Below are positions 1 through 5,768 of a DNA stretch of 6,075 bases, piece after piece (within the stretch, counting starts at the first letter, position 1; each line of letters starts with the position of its first letter). The stretch comes from Clostridia bacterium. Lineage in GTDB: Bacteria > Bacillota > Clostridia > UBA1381. The translations under genes and the position numbers were made by a program. The stretch covers positions 1-6,075 of the forward strand of contig CAADTH010000041.1 of NCBI GenBank assembly GCA_900751885.1, in the 5' to 3' direction. The notes under the pieces are model-generated. The model was not told the DNA's origin, made no database searches, and saw nothing but the letters and a program-made list of their open reading frames with translations.

Positions 1-147
1 ACCTTTGTTCTCAATATTCATAATGGTACGGGAGTCACGGTCTACTAATTCCGCAACATAGGCTTGTGTCCAGCCCTTTTCTTCTCTGGCTCTTTTGAGA
101 GCCGCCCCGAGGCCGTGAAAGTCAAACCTTCTTTCATCTTGGTTCAT
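1..147 (-). CDS. XRE-family helix-turn-helix regulator, N-terminal part (partial)
   Basis: The minus strand encodes 49 residues beginning MNQDERRFDFHGLG and running off the left edge of the window without a stop. The stretch with ALKRAREEKGWTQ, then AYVAEL, then DSRTIMNIENKG has the spacing of a Cro/C1 (XRE) helix-turn-helix: helix 1, the TQ..VAEL helix 2, a turn, and the recognition helix with the conserved IxxIE-like end. Start at 147 is chosen because AGGGTG lies 8 nt upstream; an in-frame ATG at 153 is possible but sits only a few bases from that site. The family acts as cytoplasmic DNA-binding repressors or activators and is common as a regulator in clostridial conjugative elements. It is divergent from the HTH/two-component operon and shares its intergenic region. 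Dimerization or effector domains cannot be seen, so its targets are unknown. Confidence 0.8.
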   Translation of the reverse strand, partial: MNQDERRFDFHGLGAALKRAREEKGWTQAYVAELVDRDSRTIMNIENKG

Positions 148-170
148 TCTCATATCACCCTATATCATTC

Positions 171-214
171 TACATTTCGGGTTGAATTATGAGAATGTAA
201 TGAAATTTTACATT
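171..214. promoter_or_regulatory. Inverted-repeat cluster, candidate operator for the divergent XRE regulator
   Basis: Three copies of the half-site TACATT/AATGTA occur here: TACATT at 171-176, AATGTA at 194-199 and TACATT at 209-214. The last two form a perfect 7-bp dyad, AATGTAA (194-200) and TTACATT (208-214), separated by 7 nt. It lies 24-67 bp upstream of the XRE gene start, where an autoregulatory operator would be expected. No convincing minus-strand -35/-10 pair was found (a CATAAT at 191-186 lacks a good partner), so the role is inferred from position and symmetry. Confidence 0.4.
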
Positions 215-244
215 AAGTAGTATTTTATTTCGCATCCGTGTAGG

Positions 245-271
245 CTCTAACTTGTATTATTCGAGGTAGAG
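245..271. promoter_or_regulatory. Imperfect dyad over the -35 region, candidate operator
   Basis: CTCTAAC at 245-251 and GGTAGAG at 265-271 form a 6-of-7 inverted repeat around a 13-nt spacer. The dyad encloses the -35 hexamer at 252-257 and the first part of the promoter spacer. Binding there would affect polymerase at the operon promoter. The small HTH protein encoded immediately downstream is the natural candidate ligand, by autoregulation, but that is inference. Confidence 0.3.
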
Positions 272-280
272 AACTATAAT
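252..280 (+). promoter_or_regulatory. Sigma-A-type promoter of the HTH/two-component operon
   Basis: A consensus -10 TATAAT (275-280) lies exactly 17 nt downstream of TTGTAT (252-257), which keeps the TTG core of a -35 box. Transcription would begin near 287, giving a leader of only about 14 nt that contains the GGAGGTG ribosome binding site (290-296) for the gene at 301. The weak -35 next to a perfect -10 suits a promoter that is modulated by a bound regulator. Confidence 0.65.
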
Positions 281-300
281 ATATCCTGTGGAGGTGCGAA

Positions 301-510
301 ATGGACTATATGACATTGAAAGAGGCTGCCGAAAAGTGGGGCGTGACACCTCGTAGGGTAAATTATTATTGTGCCGGAGGGCGTATCCCCGGCGCTGTGA
401 AAATGGCCGGTGTTTGGCTGCTCCCTAAAATTGCGGAGAAGCCGCTTGATGGCCGGACAAAACAAGGAAAGGAACAAAAAAATGCAAAGGATACTTTATG
501 TAGAAGATGA
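301..510 (+). CDS. Small MerR/excisionase-like DNA-binding protein
   Basis: A 69-residue protein starting MDYMTLKEAAEKWGVT. The segment TLKEAAEKWGVTPRRVNYY (residues 5-23) is a helix-turn-helix of the MerR/excisionase-like type: the LKEAAEKWGV helix, a turn, and the RRVNYYC recognition helix. It is followed by a wing-like IPGAVKMAGVWLLPK (29-43) and the ending AEKPLDGR. Similar small cytoplasmic DNA-binding proteins are frequent in clostridial accessory regions. Start 301 is supported by GGAGGTG at 290-296. The last 9 codons overlap the response-regulator gene (482-510) in another frame, so the tail after about residue 52 is probably not part of the folded domain. It is first in the operon with the two-component genes, which suggests it tunes that promoter. 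An excisionase-like role in element mobility is the alternative. Confidence 0.8.
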   Translation: MDYMTLKEAAEKWGVTPRRVNYYCAGGRIPGAVKMAGVWLLPKIAEKPLDGRTKQGKEQKNAKDTLCRR

Positions 511-1165
511 TTTAAGCCTAATTGACGGTCTGCAATATACTTTAGAAATAAGTGGATATACAGTAGACAATGCCAAAACTAAAAAAGAAGCTTTAATATT
601 ATTCAAAAAGAATACTTATGATTTGCTGTTACTGGATGTTACTCTTCCAGACGGTACAGGATTTGATGTTTGCAAAGAGGTACGGAACAGTTCAACCGTC
701 CCTATTATATTTTTAACAGCATCGGATCAGGAAATCAGTATTGTCCGGGGGCTCGATATGGGTGCCGACGATTATATTACAAAGCCATTCAAGCTGAATG
801 AATTGTTATCCCGAATTAAGGCAATCCTGCGCCGCTCCTTGCAGTTTTCTAAAGCGGACACTATTCTGGAAGCCAATGGTATTCGTGTAGATACGGCGGA
901 ACGGCTCGTTTGGAAAAATGATGAACCGCTTGATCTCCCGCTGGTGGAATACAAATTACTGTGTCTGTTCATGCAAAATCCTAATCACCTTATGCCGCGA
1001 GAAATGATCCTGGATAAGATGTGGGATGGCAACGGAAACTTTGTGGATGACAATACCTTGTCTGTGTATATCCGGCGGCTAAGAAACAAAATTGAGGATA
1101 CTCCCAATCAGCCTAAATACCTGCTGACGGAACGAGGGATTGGATATAAATGGGTTGTTGAGTGA
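482..1165 (+). CDS. OmpR/PhoB-family response regulator
   Basis: A 227-residue transcriptional regulator. The receiver domain (about 1-115) shows the acidic pocket E8-D9-D10, phospho-acceptor D52 in LLLLDVTLPDGTG, switch residue T79 in FLTAS, and K101 in the TKPF motif. The C-terminal winged helix (about 128-227) has the recognition-helix segment DDNTLSVYIRRLRNKIE and ends with the wing motif RGIGYKW typical of OmpR-type DNA binders. Start 482 (MQRILYVEDD) is chosen over an upstream in-frame ATG at 410: receiver domains normally begin just before this strand, and AAAGGA at 468-473 is 8 nt upstream. The start lies 29 nt inside the preceding HTH gene, so translation is probably coupled. Its partner is the kinase encoded 9 nt downstream. 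Likely targets are the repeat-associated promoters at 2423 and 5584. Confidence 0.95.
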   Translation: MQRILYVEDDLSLIDGLQYTLEISGYTVDNAKTKKEALILFKKNTYDLLLLDVTLPDGTGFDVCKEVRNSSTVPIIFLTASDQEISIVRGLDMGADDYITKPFKLNELLSRIKAILRRSLQFSKADTILEANGIRVDTAERLVWKNDEPLDLPLVEYKLLCLFMQNPNHLMPREMILDKMWDGNGNFVDDNTLSVYIRRLRNKIEDTPNQPKYLLTERGIGYKWVVE

Positions 1166-1174
1166 GGATAATGT

Positions 1175-2410
1175 ATGGGTAAATTAGGAAAAGAAACAAA
1201 GAAGCTATTGTTGGCAATTACAATCATCTGCCTTGTTTCATTTTTACTTGCCGTAGGGATTTCATTTTTGCTGACAAAGAATTTTCAACATGAATTGTTG
1301 CTTCATGATTATGGAGTTTCCGGCTACCAACTGAACCATGAGGATGAATTGCAGATTTCAGCTTTTACTTCATTGCCAAACGAGAATGATATAGAACGCG
1401 GTAGGGAGGCTCTGGCTTCTATTGGATATGATGAAACGACCTCCATGCGTTTTCTTCCTGCTGTCCAGACATACCGAAATCAGACAGTGCTTTCTATATT
1501 TGCGCTGTTGGTTTTCCTGTTTGGGGCAATCTACTTATCGCTCTTTCTCTATCTTCAACGCCAACACAAGGCTTTCAGTAATGCTGAAAATACCATCCGT
1601 CAATTTCTGGACGGTAATACCACATCCCGTATCGAATGTTCACAAGCTGGCGACTGGTACAGCCTTTTTCATGCCATCAATGAAATGGCGACTATCCTCT
1701 CTGCTCATGCTGAGAACCAGAGGCAGACAAAAGAATTTTTGCAGGACATTATTTCAGATGTATCACATCAGATTAAAACGCCGCTGTCTGCCCTGAAAAT
1801 GTACCATGAGATTATAGAGAGCCATAAAGATGATGCCGCAACCGTAAGCAGCTTTACCGAAAAATCTCAAAGAGAAATCAAGCGGATGGAAGATGTGATT
1901 TACACCTTGCTGAAACTGGCGCGTCTGGATGCAGGGATTATCCAGATGGAGAAATCGGAAGAAAATGTTTCCATTCTTATGCAGGATGTTTTAGAACGCT
2001 TTGAAACTTGGGCGGAACGGGAGCATAAAACAATTACGCTTTCCGGCAAAGAAAATGTTATTTTATTATGTGATGCCTTATGGGTATCGGAAGCCATCGG
2101 CAATATTATAAAAAACGCTTTGGAGCATACAGAAAACGGCGGCCATATCGGAGTAAAATGGAGCCAGTCTCCTTTAATGACACAAATTGAAATTTCCGAT
2201 GATGGAAAAGGGATACACCCGGAAGATCTGTATAATATTTTCAAACGGTTTTACCGCAGTCGTCTTTCTTCGGATGTTCATGGCCTTGGCCTTGGTCTGC
2301 CATTGGCGAAATCCATTGTAGAAGCACACGGCGGAACAATCTCCGTGACCAGCACACCCGGAACGGGAACTACATTTACATTGAACTTCATCAACCTTAC
2401 AAATGAGTAA
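1175..2410 (+). CDS. Membrane sensor histidine kinase
   Basis: A 411-residue kinase with two membrane segments (about 10-33 and 104-127) enclosing an extracytoplasmic sensor of roughly 70 residues. A HAMP-like linker follows (about 128-185). The dimerization domain holds the phospho-acceptor H198 in SHQIKTPL. The ATP-binding domain has the N box around N310/N314 (NIIKNALEHT), the G1 box DDGKGI (342-347), the F box IFKRFYR and the G2 box GLGLGLPLAK (370-379). Start 1175 has GAGGA 6 nt upstream; the ATG at 1171 hits a stop after three codons. It should autophosphorylate at the membrane and pass phosphate to D52 of the regulator encoded just before it. The sensor loop is longer than the very short loop of BceS-type peptide-sensing kinases, so direct ligand sensing is possible; the signal is unknown. 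The last seven codons lie inside the 44-bp repeat at 2390-2433. Confidence 0.95.
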   Translation: MGKLGKETKKLLLAITIICLVSFLLAVGISFLLTKNFQHELLLHDYGVSGYQLNHEDELQISAFTSLPNENDIERGREALASIGYDETTSMRFLPAVQTYRNQTVLSIFALLVFLFGAIYLSLFLYLQRQHKAFSNAENTIRQFLDGNTTSRIECSQAGDWYSLFHAINEMATILSAHAENQRQTKEFLQDIISDVSHQIKTPLSALKMYHEIIESHKDDAATVSSFTEKSQREIKRMEDVIYTLLKLARLDAGIIQMEKSEENVSILMQDVLERFETWAEREHKTITLSGKENVILLCDALWVSEAIGNIIKNALEHTENGGHIGVKWSQSPLMTQIEISDDGKGIHPEDLYNIFKRFYRSRLSSDVHGLGLGLPLAKSIVEAHGGTISVTSTPGTGTTFTLNFINLTNE

Positions 2411-2433
2411 GATGCAGGTCACTTGGAAGTAAG
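2390..2433 (+). repeat. 44-bp direct repeat, copy A (candidate response-regulator binding site)
   Basis: This segment matches 5551-5594 at 39 of 44 positions; the core 2402-2433 matches at 30 of 32. It overlaps the last seven codons and stop of the kinase gene and extends into the kinase-ATPase gap. Within it are two AGTAAG hexamers (2406 and 2428) whose starts are 22 bp apart, about two helical turns. It also holds a small dyad ACTT-GG-AAGT (2421-2430). Two binding sites on one DNA face next to a -35 box fit an OmpR-type activator site. Binding by this regulator is inferred, not shown. Confidence 0.75.
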
Positions 2434-2449
2434 TCAAAGGGGGTATGAT
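2423..2449 (+). promoter_or_regulatory. Candidate regulated promoter of the ABC transporter genes
   Basis: TTGGAA (2423-2428, 4 of 6 matches to the -35 consensus) and TATGAT (2444-2449, 5 of 6 to the -10) are separated by 15 nt, shorter than the optimal 17. Sub-optimal spacing overlapped by a repeat is typical of an activator-dependent promoter. The same arrangement follows repeat copy B. Transcription would start near 2456, just ahead of the AAAGGAGG ribosome binding site at 2458-2465. Confidence 0.45.
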
Positions 2450-2473
2450 GGGTTCATAAAGGAGGTAATGAAT

Positions 2474-3157
2474 ATGAATATTCTTGAAGTACAAGACCTG
2501 TGCAAGACCTATGGTACAGGGGAAACCGAGGTTCATGCACTGAACCATGTTTCATTTTCCGTTCGCAAAGGCGAATTTATTGCCATCATTGGCGAGTCGG
2601 GTTCCGGCAAAAGTACCTTGCTGAATGTGATCGGCGCTCTGGACAGCGCCACTTCCGGCAAGGTATGGATTGATGGACAGGATATTTTTTCTATGCCGGA
2701 GAAAAAACTAACTGTGTTCCGGCGTCAGCACATTGGATTTATCTTTCAGTCGTTCAATTTGATCCCGGAACTGAATGTGGAACAGAATATCACTTTCCCG
2801 TTGTTGCTTGACTATAAGCGACCGGATCAGAAATTTGTCAATGAGCTGCTGAATGTGTTGGGGCTGACTGAACGACGCCACCATCTGCCCAGCCAGCTTT
2901 CCGGTGGTCAGCAGCAGCGTGTGGCGATTGGCCGGGCATTAGTCACGCGCCCAGCCCTGATTATGGCAGATGAACCGACTGGAAATTTGGATAGCAAAAA
3001 TAGTCAGGAAGTTTTGGCTTTATTGCAAACCATGTCGGACAGGTATCAACAGACCATTTTGATGATAACCCACAACAAAAATCACGCCAGCGCAGCAGAC
3101 CGCGTGTTCCGTATGACCGATGGTGTGTTAAAAGATTTGGGGGTGTCGTCGCGTTGA
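2474..3157 (+). CDS. ABC transporter ATP-binding protein, MacB/LolD/BceA type
   Basis: A 227-residue ATPase of the family that pairs with FtsX-type permeases. Visible motifs are Walker A GESGSGKST (40-48), Q-loop Q92 in FIFQSFNL, signature LSGGQQQR (142-149), Walker B ALIMADEP (161-168, with D166 and E167), D-loop NLDS (171-174) and switch histidine H200 in MITHN. All catalytic positions are intact. Start 2474 (MNILEVQDLC) is preferred because GGAGG at 2461-2465 lies 8 nt upstream; the in-frame ATG at 2468 is only 2 nt from that site. The protein works in the cytoplasm as a dimer powering conformational change of the permease encoded next. This family usually drives mechanotransmission or extrusion of peptides, lipids or drugs rather than uptake. 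Its stop codon overlaps the permease start, so the two are translationally coupled. Confidence 0.95.
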   Translation: MNILEVQDLCKTYGTGETEVHALNHVSFSVRKGEFIAIIGESGSGKSTLLNVIGALDSATSGKVWIDGQDIFSMPEKKLTVFRRQHIGFIFQSFNLIPELNVEQNITFPLLLDYKRPDQKFVNELLNVLGLTERRHHLPSQLSGGQQQRVAIGRALVTRPALIMADEPTGNLDSKNSQEVLALLQTMSDRYQQTILMITHNKNHASAADRVFRMTDGVLKDLGVSSR

Positions 3158-5487
3158 AAAGCTATCTTGGATTGGTGCCGCAGTATGAAAAGGTACACCG
3201 TAAGAACAATCGAATTTCGGTTCTCTGCATTGTACTTTCGGTATTGCTGGTAACTGCTATTTTCAGCATGGCCGACATGGCGCTGCGCGCACAGAAAAAT
3301 TATTTTATCAAAACAAATGGGGAATACCATATCAGTTTGACCGATATAGATGAACAGACGGCAGAACTCGTAAAAGCGCGGGTAGATGTTGCCCTGTGTG
3401 GATGGGCCTATCAAGGAAGTGCTGGCTCTATCGGCTCCAAAGCGGTCAGCTTCGCAGGTGCGAATGAGGACACCTTTTCCACTTTGACAGAAATGGATAT
3501 GGAAAGCGGCTCATATCCCACCCAGCCCGATGAAGCATTATTGAATAAATCGGCTTTGGAACAGTTGGGCCTTGTGGTTGGCGACACCGTGACCGTTACA
3601 GTGCCAGACGGTTCCAGCCGGGAATACCGCATTACCGGCGTCCTTGCCGATATGGGAAGTCTGCTTAAAGCGGATGTATATGGCATGGTATTGGTCGAGG
3701 ACGGTTTTCGACAAATTGCGGATGAAAATGCCAAAAACGGAACCACTTTCCGCGTTCAGTTCAAAGATGGTGTAAACATTCAGGAGGCCATGAATGAAAT
3801 AAAAGTGCAATATGGCCTTTCAAATAGTCAGGTAAGCGAAAATACGGCGCTCCTTGGATTGATGGGACAGAGTGAAAACAGCACAATGCAATCCCTATAC
3901 CTCGTTGCAGGCTTTCTTGTCCTTTTGGTGCTGATTGCTGGTGCAGTAATGATTGCCGCCAGCTTTAACACAAATGTTCTGGAACGGGTTCAGTTCTATG
4001 GCCTTTTGCGATGCTTGGGTGCATCCAAAGCACAGGTAAAGCACTTCGTTATTCTTCAAGGGCTGCGCCAAAGTATGAAGGGTGTACCGATTGGGCTGGT
4101 TGCCGGACAAATTATTACATGGTGTGCCTGCCTTTTACTGAAATCCATCAGCGGAGAACGCTTTTCAGAGATACCTCTTTTTCAGTTCAGTGTAAGCGGT
4201 CTGATTGCTGGTGCGGTGATCGGTTTTCTGATTGTACTACTGGCATCCCTATCCCCGGCGAAAAAGGCTTCTAAAGTATCGCCGGTAACTGCAATCAGCG
4301 GCAGTACGCAGCTTACGCAAAACAAGAGGGCTGCAAATACAAAGCTGTTTCACATTGAAACCAGTATGGGGATTTTCCATGCACTATCCGGCAAAAAGAA
4401 TGTATTTCTTATGACCTGCTCGTTTGCTATCAGTATTATGATGTTCCTGTCGTTTCAAGTAATGGTAGTCTTTCTCAATCAAGGGATGCCCGCACTCTCT
4501 CCATCGGCAGCAGATGTGTCTATTACAATGGGAAATACGCTTCTGGACAAGTCGCTGGTGGAACAGATCGGCAAAATGGAAGGTGTTGATAAGGTTTTTG
4601 GTCGTATGGAAATGGCTGGCCTTTCTGTTTCTTCTAATACAGGAGAAGGAACCATCACGCTCATTTCTTATGATGATAACCAATTCGGATGGGCGAAAGA
4701 AGAATTGAATAAGGGCAGTATCACGCCTGCTATGGAAAATGCAGACAGTGTGTTGGTCACTTATCAGGATGGCGTAAACTGGAATGTTGGAGATACCGTA
4801 GTTCTTCATACATCTTCCGGCGATAAGCAGATAACGATTGCCGGAATACTGGCAACGACTACGGCCAGCGGGGTCAACGGTGCGGGCAGTAGCGGATATA
4901 TGATTTGCTCGGAACAAACATTTGCCGCTTTGGTTGGCGATTTGGGTTATACGGCGATTGATGTTCAATTTTCCTCTGCTGGTGGGGATAATGCTGTTTC
5001 CACAATACGGAGCATGGTTCCATCCGACAGCACTGTTTCAGATAAGAGAATTACCAATTCTGAGTCCCAAAGCTCCTACTATACAGGCGCGGTGTTTATT
5101 TATGGCTTTCTCATTATAATTGCACTTATCACAGTGTTTAACATTTTTAACAGCATGAACGCCAGTGTAGCGTCCAGAACAAGACAGTACGGGATTATGC
5201 GTTCTATTGGAATGGGAGCAAATCAGCTTTACAAGATGATTGCGGCAGAAGCCTTTACCTATGCAATACTTGGCTGTGTTGTTGGATGCGTCTTGGGGTT
5301 GCCTTTGAACAAGCTGATGTTTCAGTTTTTGATTGCAGATAAATGGGGGATTGCATGGCAAATTCCTGTGGGTTCCCTTCTTTTGATTGTATTCCTCTGC
5401 CTTGCATCTGCGGCGGTTGCGATTAGACGCCCCATCCGGCAAATTAGCAGAATGGCAATCGTGGACACAATTAAGCTCCAGCAATAA
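3154..5487 (+). CDS. ABC transporter permease with two FtsX domains
   Basis: A 777-residue membrane protein with about eight predicted membrane segments: near 20-40, 249-270, 307-329, 348-368, 416-441, 645-665, 696-716 and 737-757. Each half has one segment, an extracytoplasmic domain of roughly 200 residues (41-245 and 442-640), then a three-segment FtsX domain. The halves look like an ancient duplication: NVLERVQFYGLLRCLGAS (274-291) aligns with SVASRTRQYGIMRSIGMG (671-688), both in the cytoplasmic loop expected to contact the ATPase. It differs from BceB-type permeases, which have ten segments and one large external domain. Start is TTG at 3154, supported by GGGGGTG at 3139-3145, 8 nt upstream; it overlaps the ATPase stop as TTGA. 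The substrate is unknown; antimicrobial peptide, lipid or lipoprotein handling is plausible from family and context. Confidence 0.93.
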   Translation: MKSYLGLVPQYEKVHRKNNRISVLCIVLSVLLVTAIFSMADMALRAQKNYFIKTNGEYHISLTDIDEQTAELVKARVDVALCGWAYQGSAGSIGSKAVSFAGANEDTFSTLTEMDMESGSYPTQPDEALLNKSALEQLGLVVGDTVTVTVPDGSSREYRITGVLADMGSLLKADVYGMVLVEDGFRQIADENAKNGTTFRVQFKDGVNIQEAMNEIKVQYGLSNSQVSENTALLGLMGQSENSTMQSLYLVAGFLVLLVLIAGAVMIAASFNTNVLERVQFYGLLRCLGASKAQVKHFVILQGLRQSMKGVPIGLVAGQIITWCACLLLKSISGERFSEIPLFQFSVSGLIAGAVIGFLIVLLASLSPAKKASKVSPVTAISGSTQLTQNKRAANTKLFHIETSMGIFHALSGKKNVFLMTCSFAISIMMFLSFQVMVVFLNQGMPALSPSAADVSITMGNTLLDKSLVEQIGKMEGVDKVFGRMEMAGLSVSSNTGEGTITLISYDDNQFGWAKEELNKGSITPAMENADSVLVTYQDGVNWNVGDTVVLHTSSGDKQITIAGILATTTASGVNGAGSSGYMICSEQTFAALVGDLGYTAIDVQFSSAGGDNAVSTIRSMVPSDSTVSDKRITNSESQSSYYTGAVFIYGFLIIIALITVFNIFNSMNASVASRTRQYGIMRSIGMGANQLYKMIAAEAFTYAILGCVVGCVLGLPLNKLMFQFLIADKWGIAWQIPVGSLLLIVFLCLASAAVAIRRPIRQISRMAIVDTIKLQQ

Positions 5488-5513
5488 TTTTATCGAATAA
5501 CAAACGCCAAAGG

Positions 5514-5547
5514 CTGGCCTTCTATTTCTTCGGAGGGCCAGTTTTTT
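5514..5547 (+). terminator. Rho-independent terminator of the ABC transporter operon
   Basis: A 9-bp stem is formed by CTGGCCTTC (5514-5522) and GGAGGGCCAG (5532-5541), allowing one G-T pair, with a loop of about 10 nt. TTTTTT follows at 5542-5547. It begins 27 nt after the permease stop. The A-tract on the left side is short, so termination is mainly rightward. It separates the transporter transcript from the second repeat-associated promoter. Confidence 0.9.
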
Positions 5548-5550
5548 GGT

Positions 5551-5578
5551 ATCCATCTTACTAATGAGTAAGATGGAT
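5551..5578. repeat. Perfect 12-bp inverted repeat inside copy B
   Basis: ATCCATCTTACT (5551-5562) and AGTAAGATGGAT (5567-5578) are exact reverse complements around a 4-nt AATG spacer. In RNA the stem could extend by four more pairs, two of them G-U, to 5547 and 5582. As DNA it is a strong two-fold symmetric protein site. The equivalent positions in copy A pair at only 7 of 12 positions, apparently because they encode the kinase C-terminus. Confidence 0.85.
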
Positions 5579-5594
5579 GTCACTTGGAAGTAAG
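5551..5594 (+). repeat. 44-bp direct repeat, copy B
   Basis: Second copy of the element at 2390-2433, with five differences in 44 positions. It starts four bases after the U-tract of the transporter terminator. The paired AGTAAG hexamers recur at 5567 and 5589 with the same 22-bp spacing, as does the ACTT-GG-AAGT dyad (5582-5591). Here no coding sequence overlaps, and the left half is a perfect inverted repeat. The copy lies where an operator for another transcription unit would lie. Confidence 0.75.
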
Positions 5595-5610
5595 ATTGAA
5601 TTTATAAAAT
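5584..5610 (+). promoter_or_regulatory. Candidate second promoter driven from repeat copy B
   Basis: TTGGAA (5584-5589) and TAAAAT (5605-5610, 5 of 6 to the -10 consensus) are separated by 15 nt, the same element order and spacing as at copy A. TATAAA at 5603-5608 is an overlapping alternative -10. A transcript would begin near 5617 and could end at the hairpin at 5691-5727, about 110 nt long. Confidence 0.4.
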
Positions 5611-5623
5611 AAAGGCAATAGAA

Positions 5624-5665
5624 GTGTTTCTGCCGGACGACGGCAAAGAAAAAAAGCCGTCGTAA
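5624..5665 (+). CDS. Possible 13-residue ORF or 3' remnant of a lost gene
   Basis: GTG at 5624 opens a frame encoding MFLPDDGKEKKPS and ending in TAA, with AAAGG (5611-5615) 8 nt upstream. The same frame is open back to 5600, so it could instead be the C-terminal tail of a gene whose upstream part was lost where the cassette joins the flanking DNA. Codons such as CTG CCG GAC GAC GGC look like real coding use and differ from the AT-rich DNA just before. The hairpin at 5637-5663 coincides with the frame, which gives an alternative, structural reason for its sequence. No function can be assigned. Confidence 0.25.
   Translation: MFLPDDGKEKKPS
5637..5663. other. Perfect 8-bp hairpin with an A-rich loop
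   Basis: ACGACGGC (5637-5644) pairs exactly with GCCGTCGT (5656-5663) around an 11-nt purine loop. No U-tract follows, so it is not a terminator in the forward direction. It would form the 5' domain of a short transcript from the copy-B promoter, with the hairpin at 5691 as its 3' end. Confidence 0.6.
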
Positions 5666-5690
5666 AGCAGACACATTCACGCGCCCATGA

Positions 5691-5727
5691 AGCGGCGGCT
5701 TTGACTTTCAGAGCCGCCGTTTCTTTT
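5691..5727 (+). terminator. Intrinsic terminator-like hairpin
   Basis: AGCGGCGGCT (5691-5700) pairs with AGCCGCCGTT (5712-5721), including one G-T pair, around an 11-nt loop. TTTCTTTT follows (5720-5727). This is a good candidate 3' end for anything transcribed from about 5617. It also insulates the transfer-region genes to the right from the cassette. Confidence 0.7.
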
Positions 5728-5768
5728 CGTCTATCCTAAACCAACGACGACCTAACACCGTGTAAATC

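Noticed and set aside
410..481. N-terminal extension of the response regulator from an upstream ATG
   Set aside because: The extra 24 residues overlap the HTH gene, match no receiver-domain feature, and the internal start at 482 has a properly spaced ribosome binding site.
2423..2473. Longer ATPase starting at a TTG at 2423
   Set aside because: It would place the start within the promoter/repeat, has no ribosome binding site, and the AAAGGAGG site at 2458-2465 fits the ATG at 2474.
4384..4968. 194-codon minus-strand frame inside the permease gene
   Set aside because: It is antisense to a clear full-length permease, has Cys/His/Arg-rich composition with no recognisable domain, and is a shadow frame.
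5038..5583. 181-codon minus-strand frame across the permease 3' end and terminator
   Set aside because: It runs through the terminator hairpin and the repeat palindrome and has low-complexity shadow composition.
2390..5594. The repeat pair as insertion-sequence or transposon ends
   Set aside because: The copies are direct, not inverted, lie inside or beside promoters, enclose no transposase or integrase, and copy A overlaps a functional coding end.
5551..5594. CRISPR-type repeat
   Set aside because: Only two copies exist, 3.1 kb apart, with no regular spacers and no cas genes.
5731..5738. TATCCTAA as an IncP-type nic site
   Set aside because: Only a short partial match to the IncP nic core, with no adjacent inverted repeat of the expected form.
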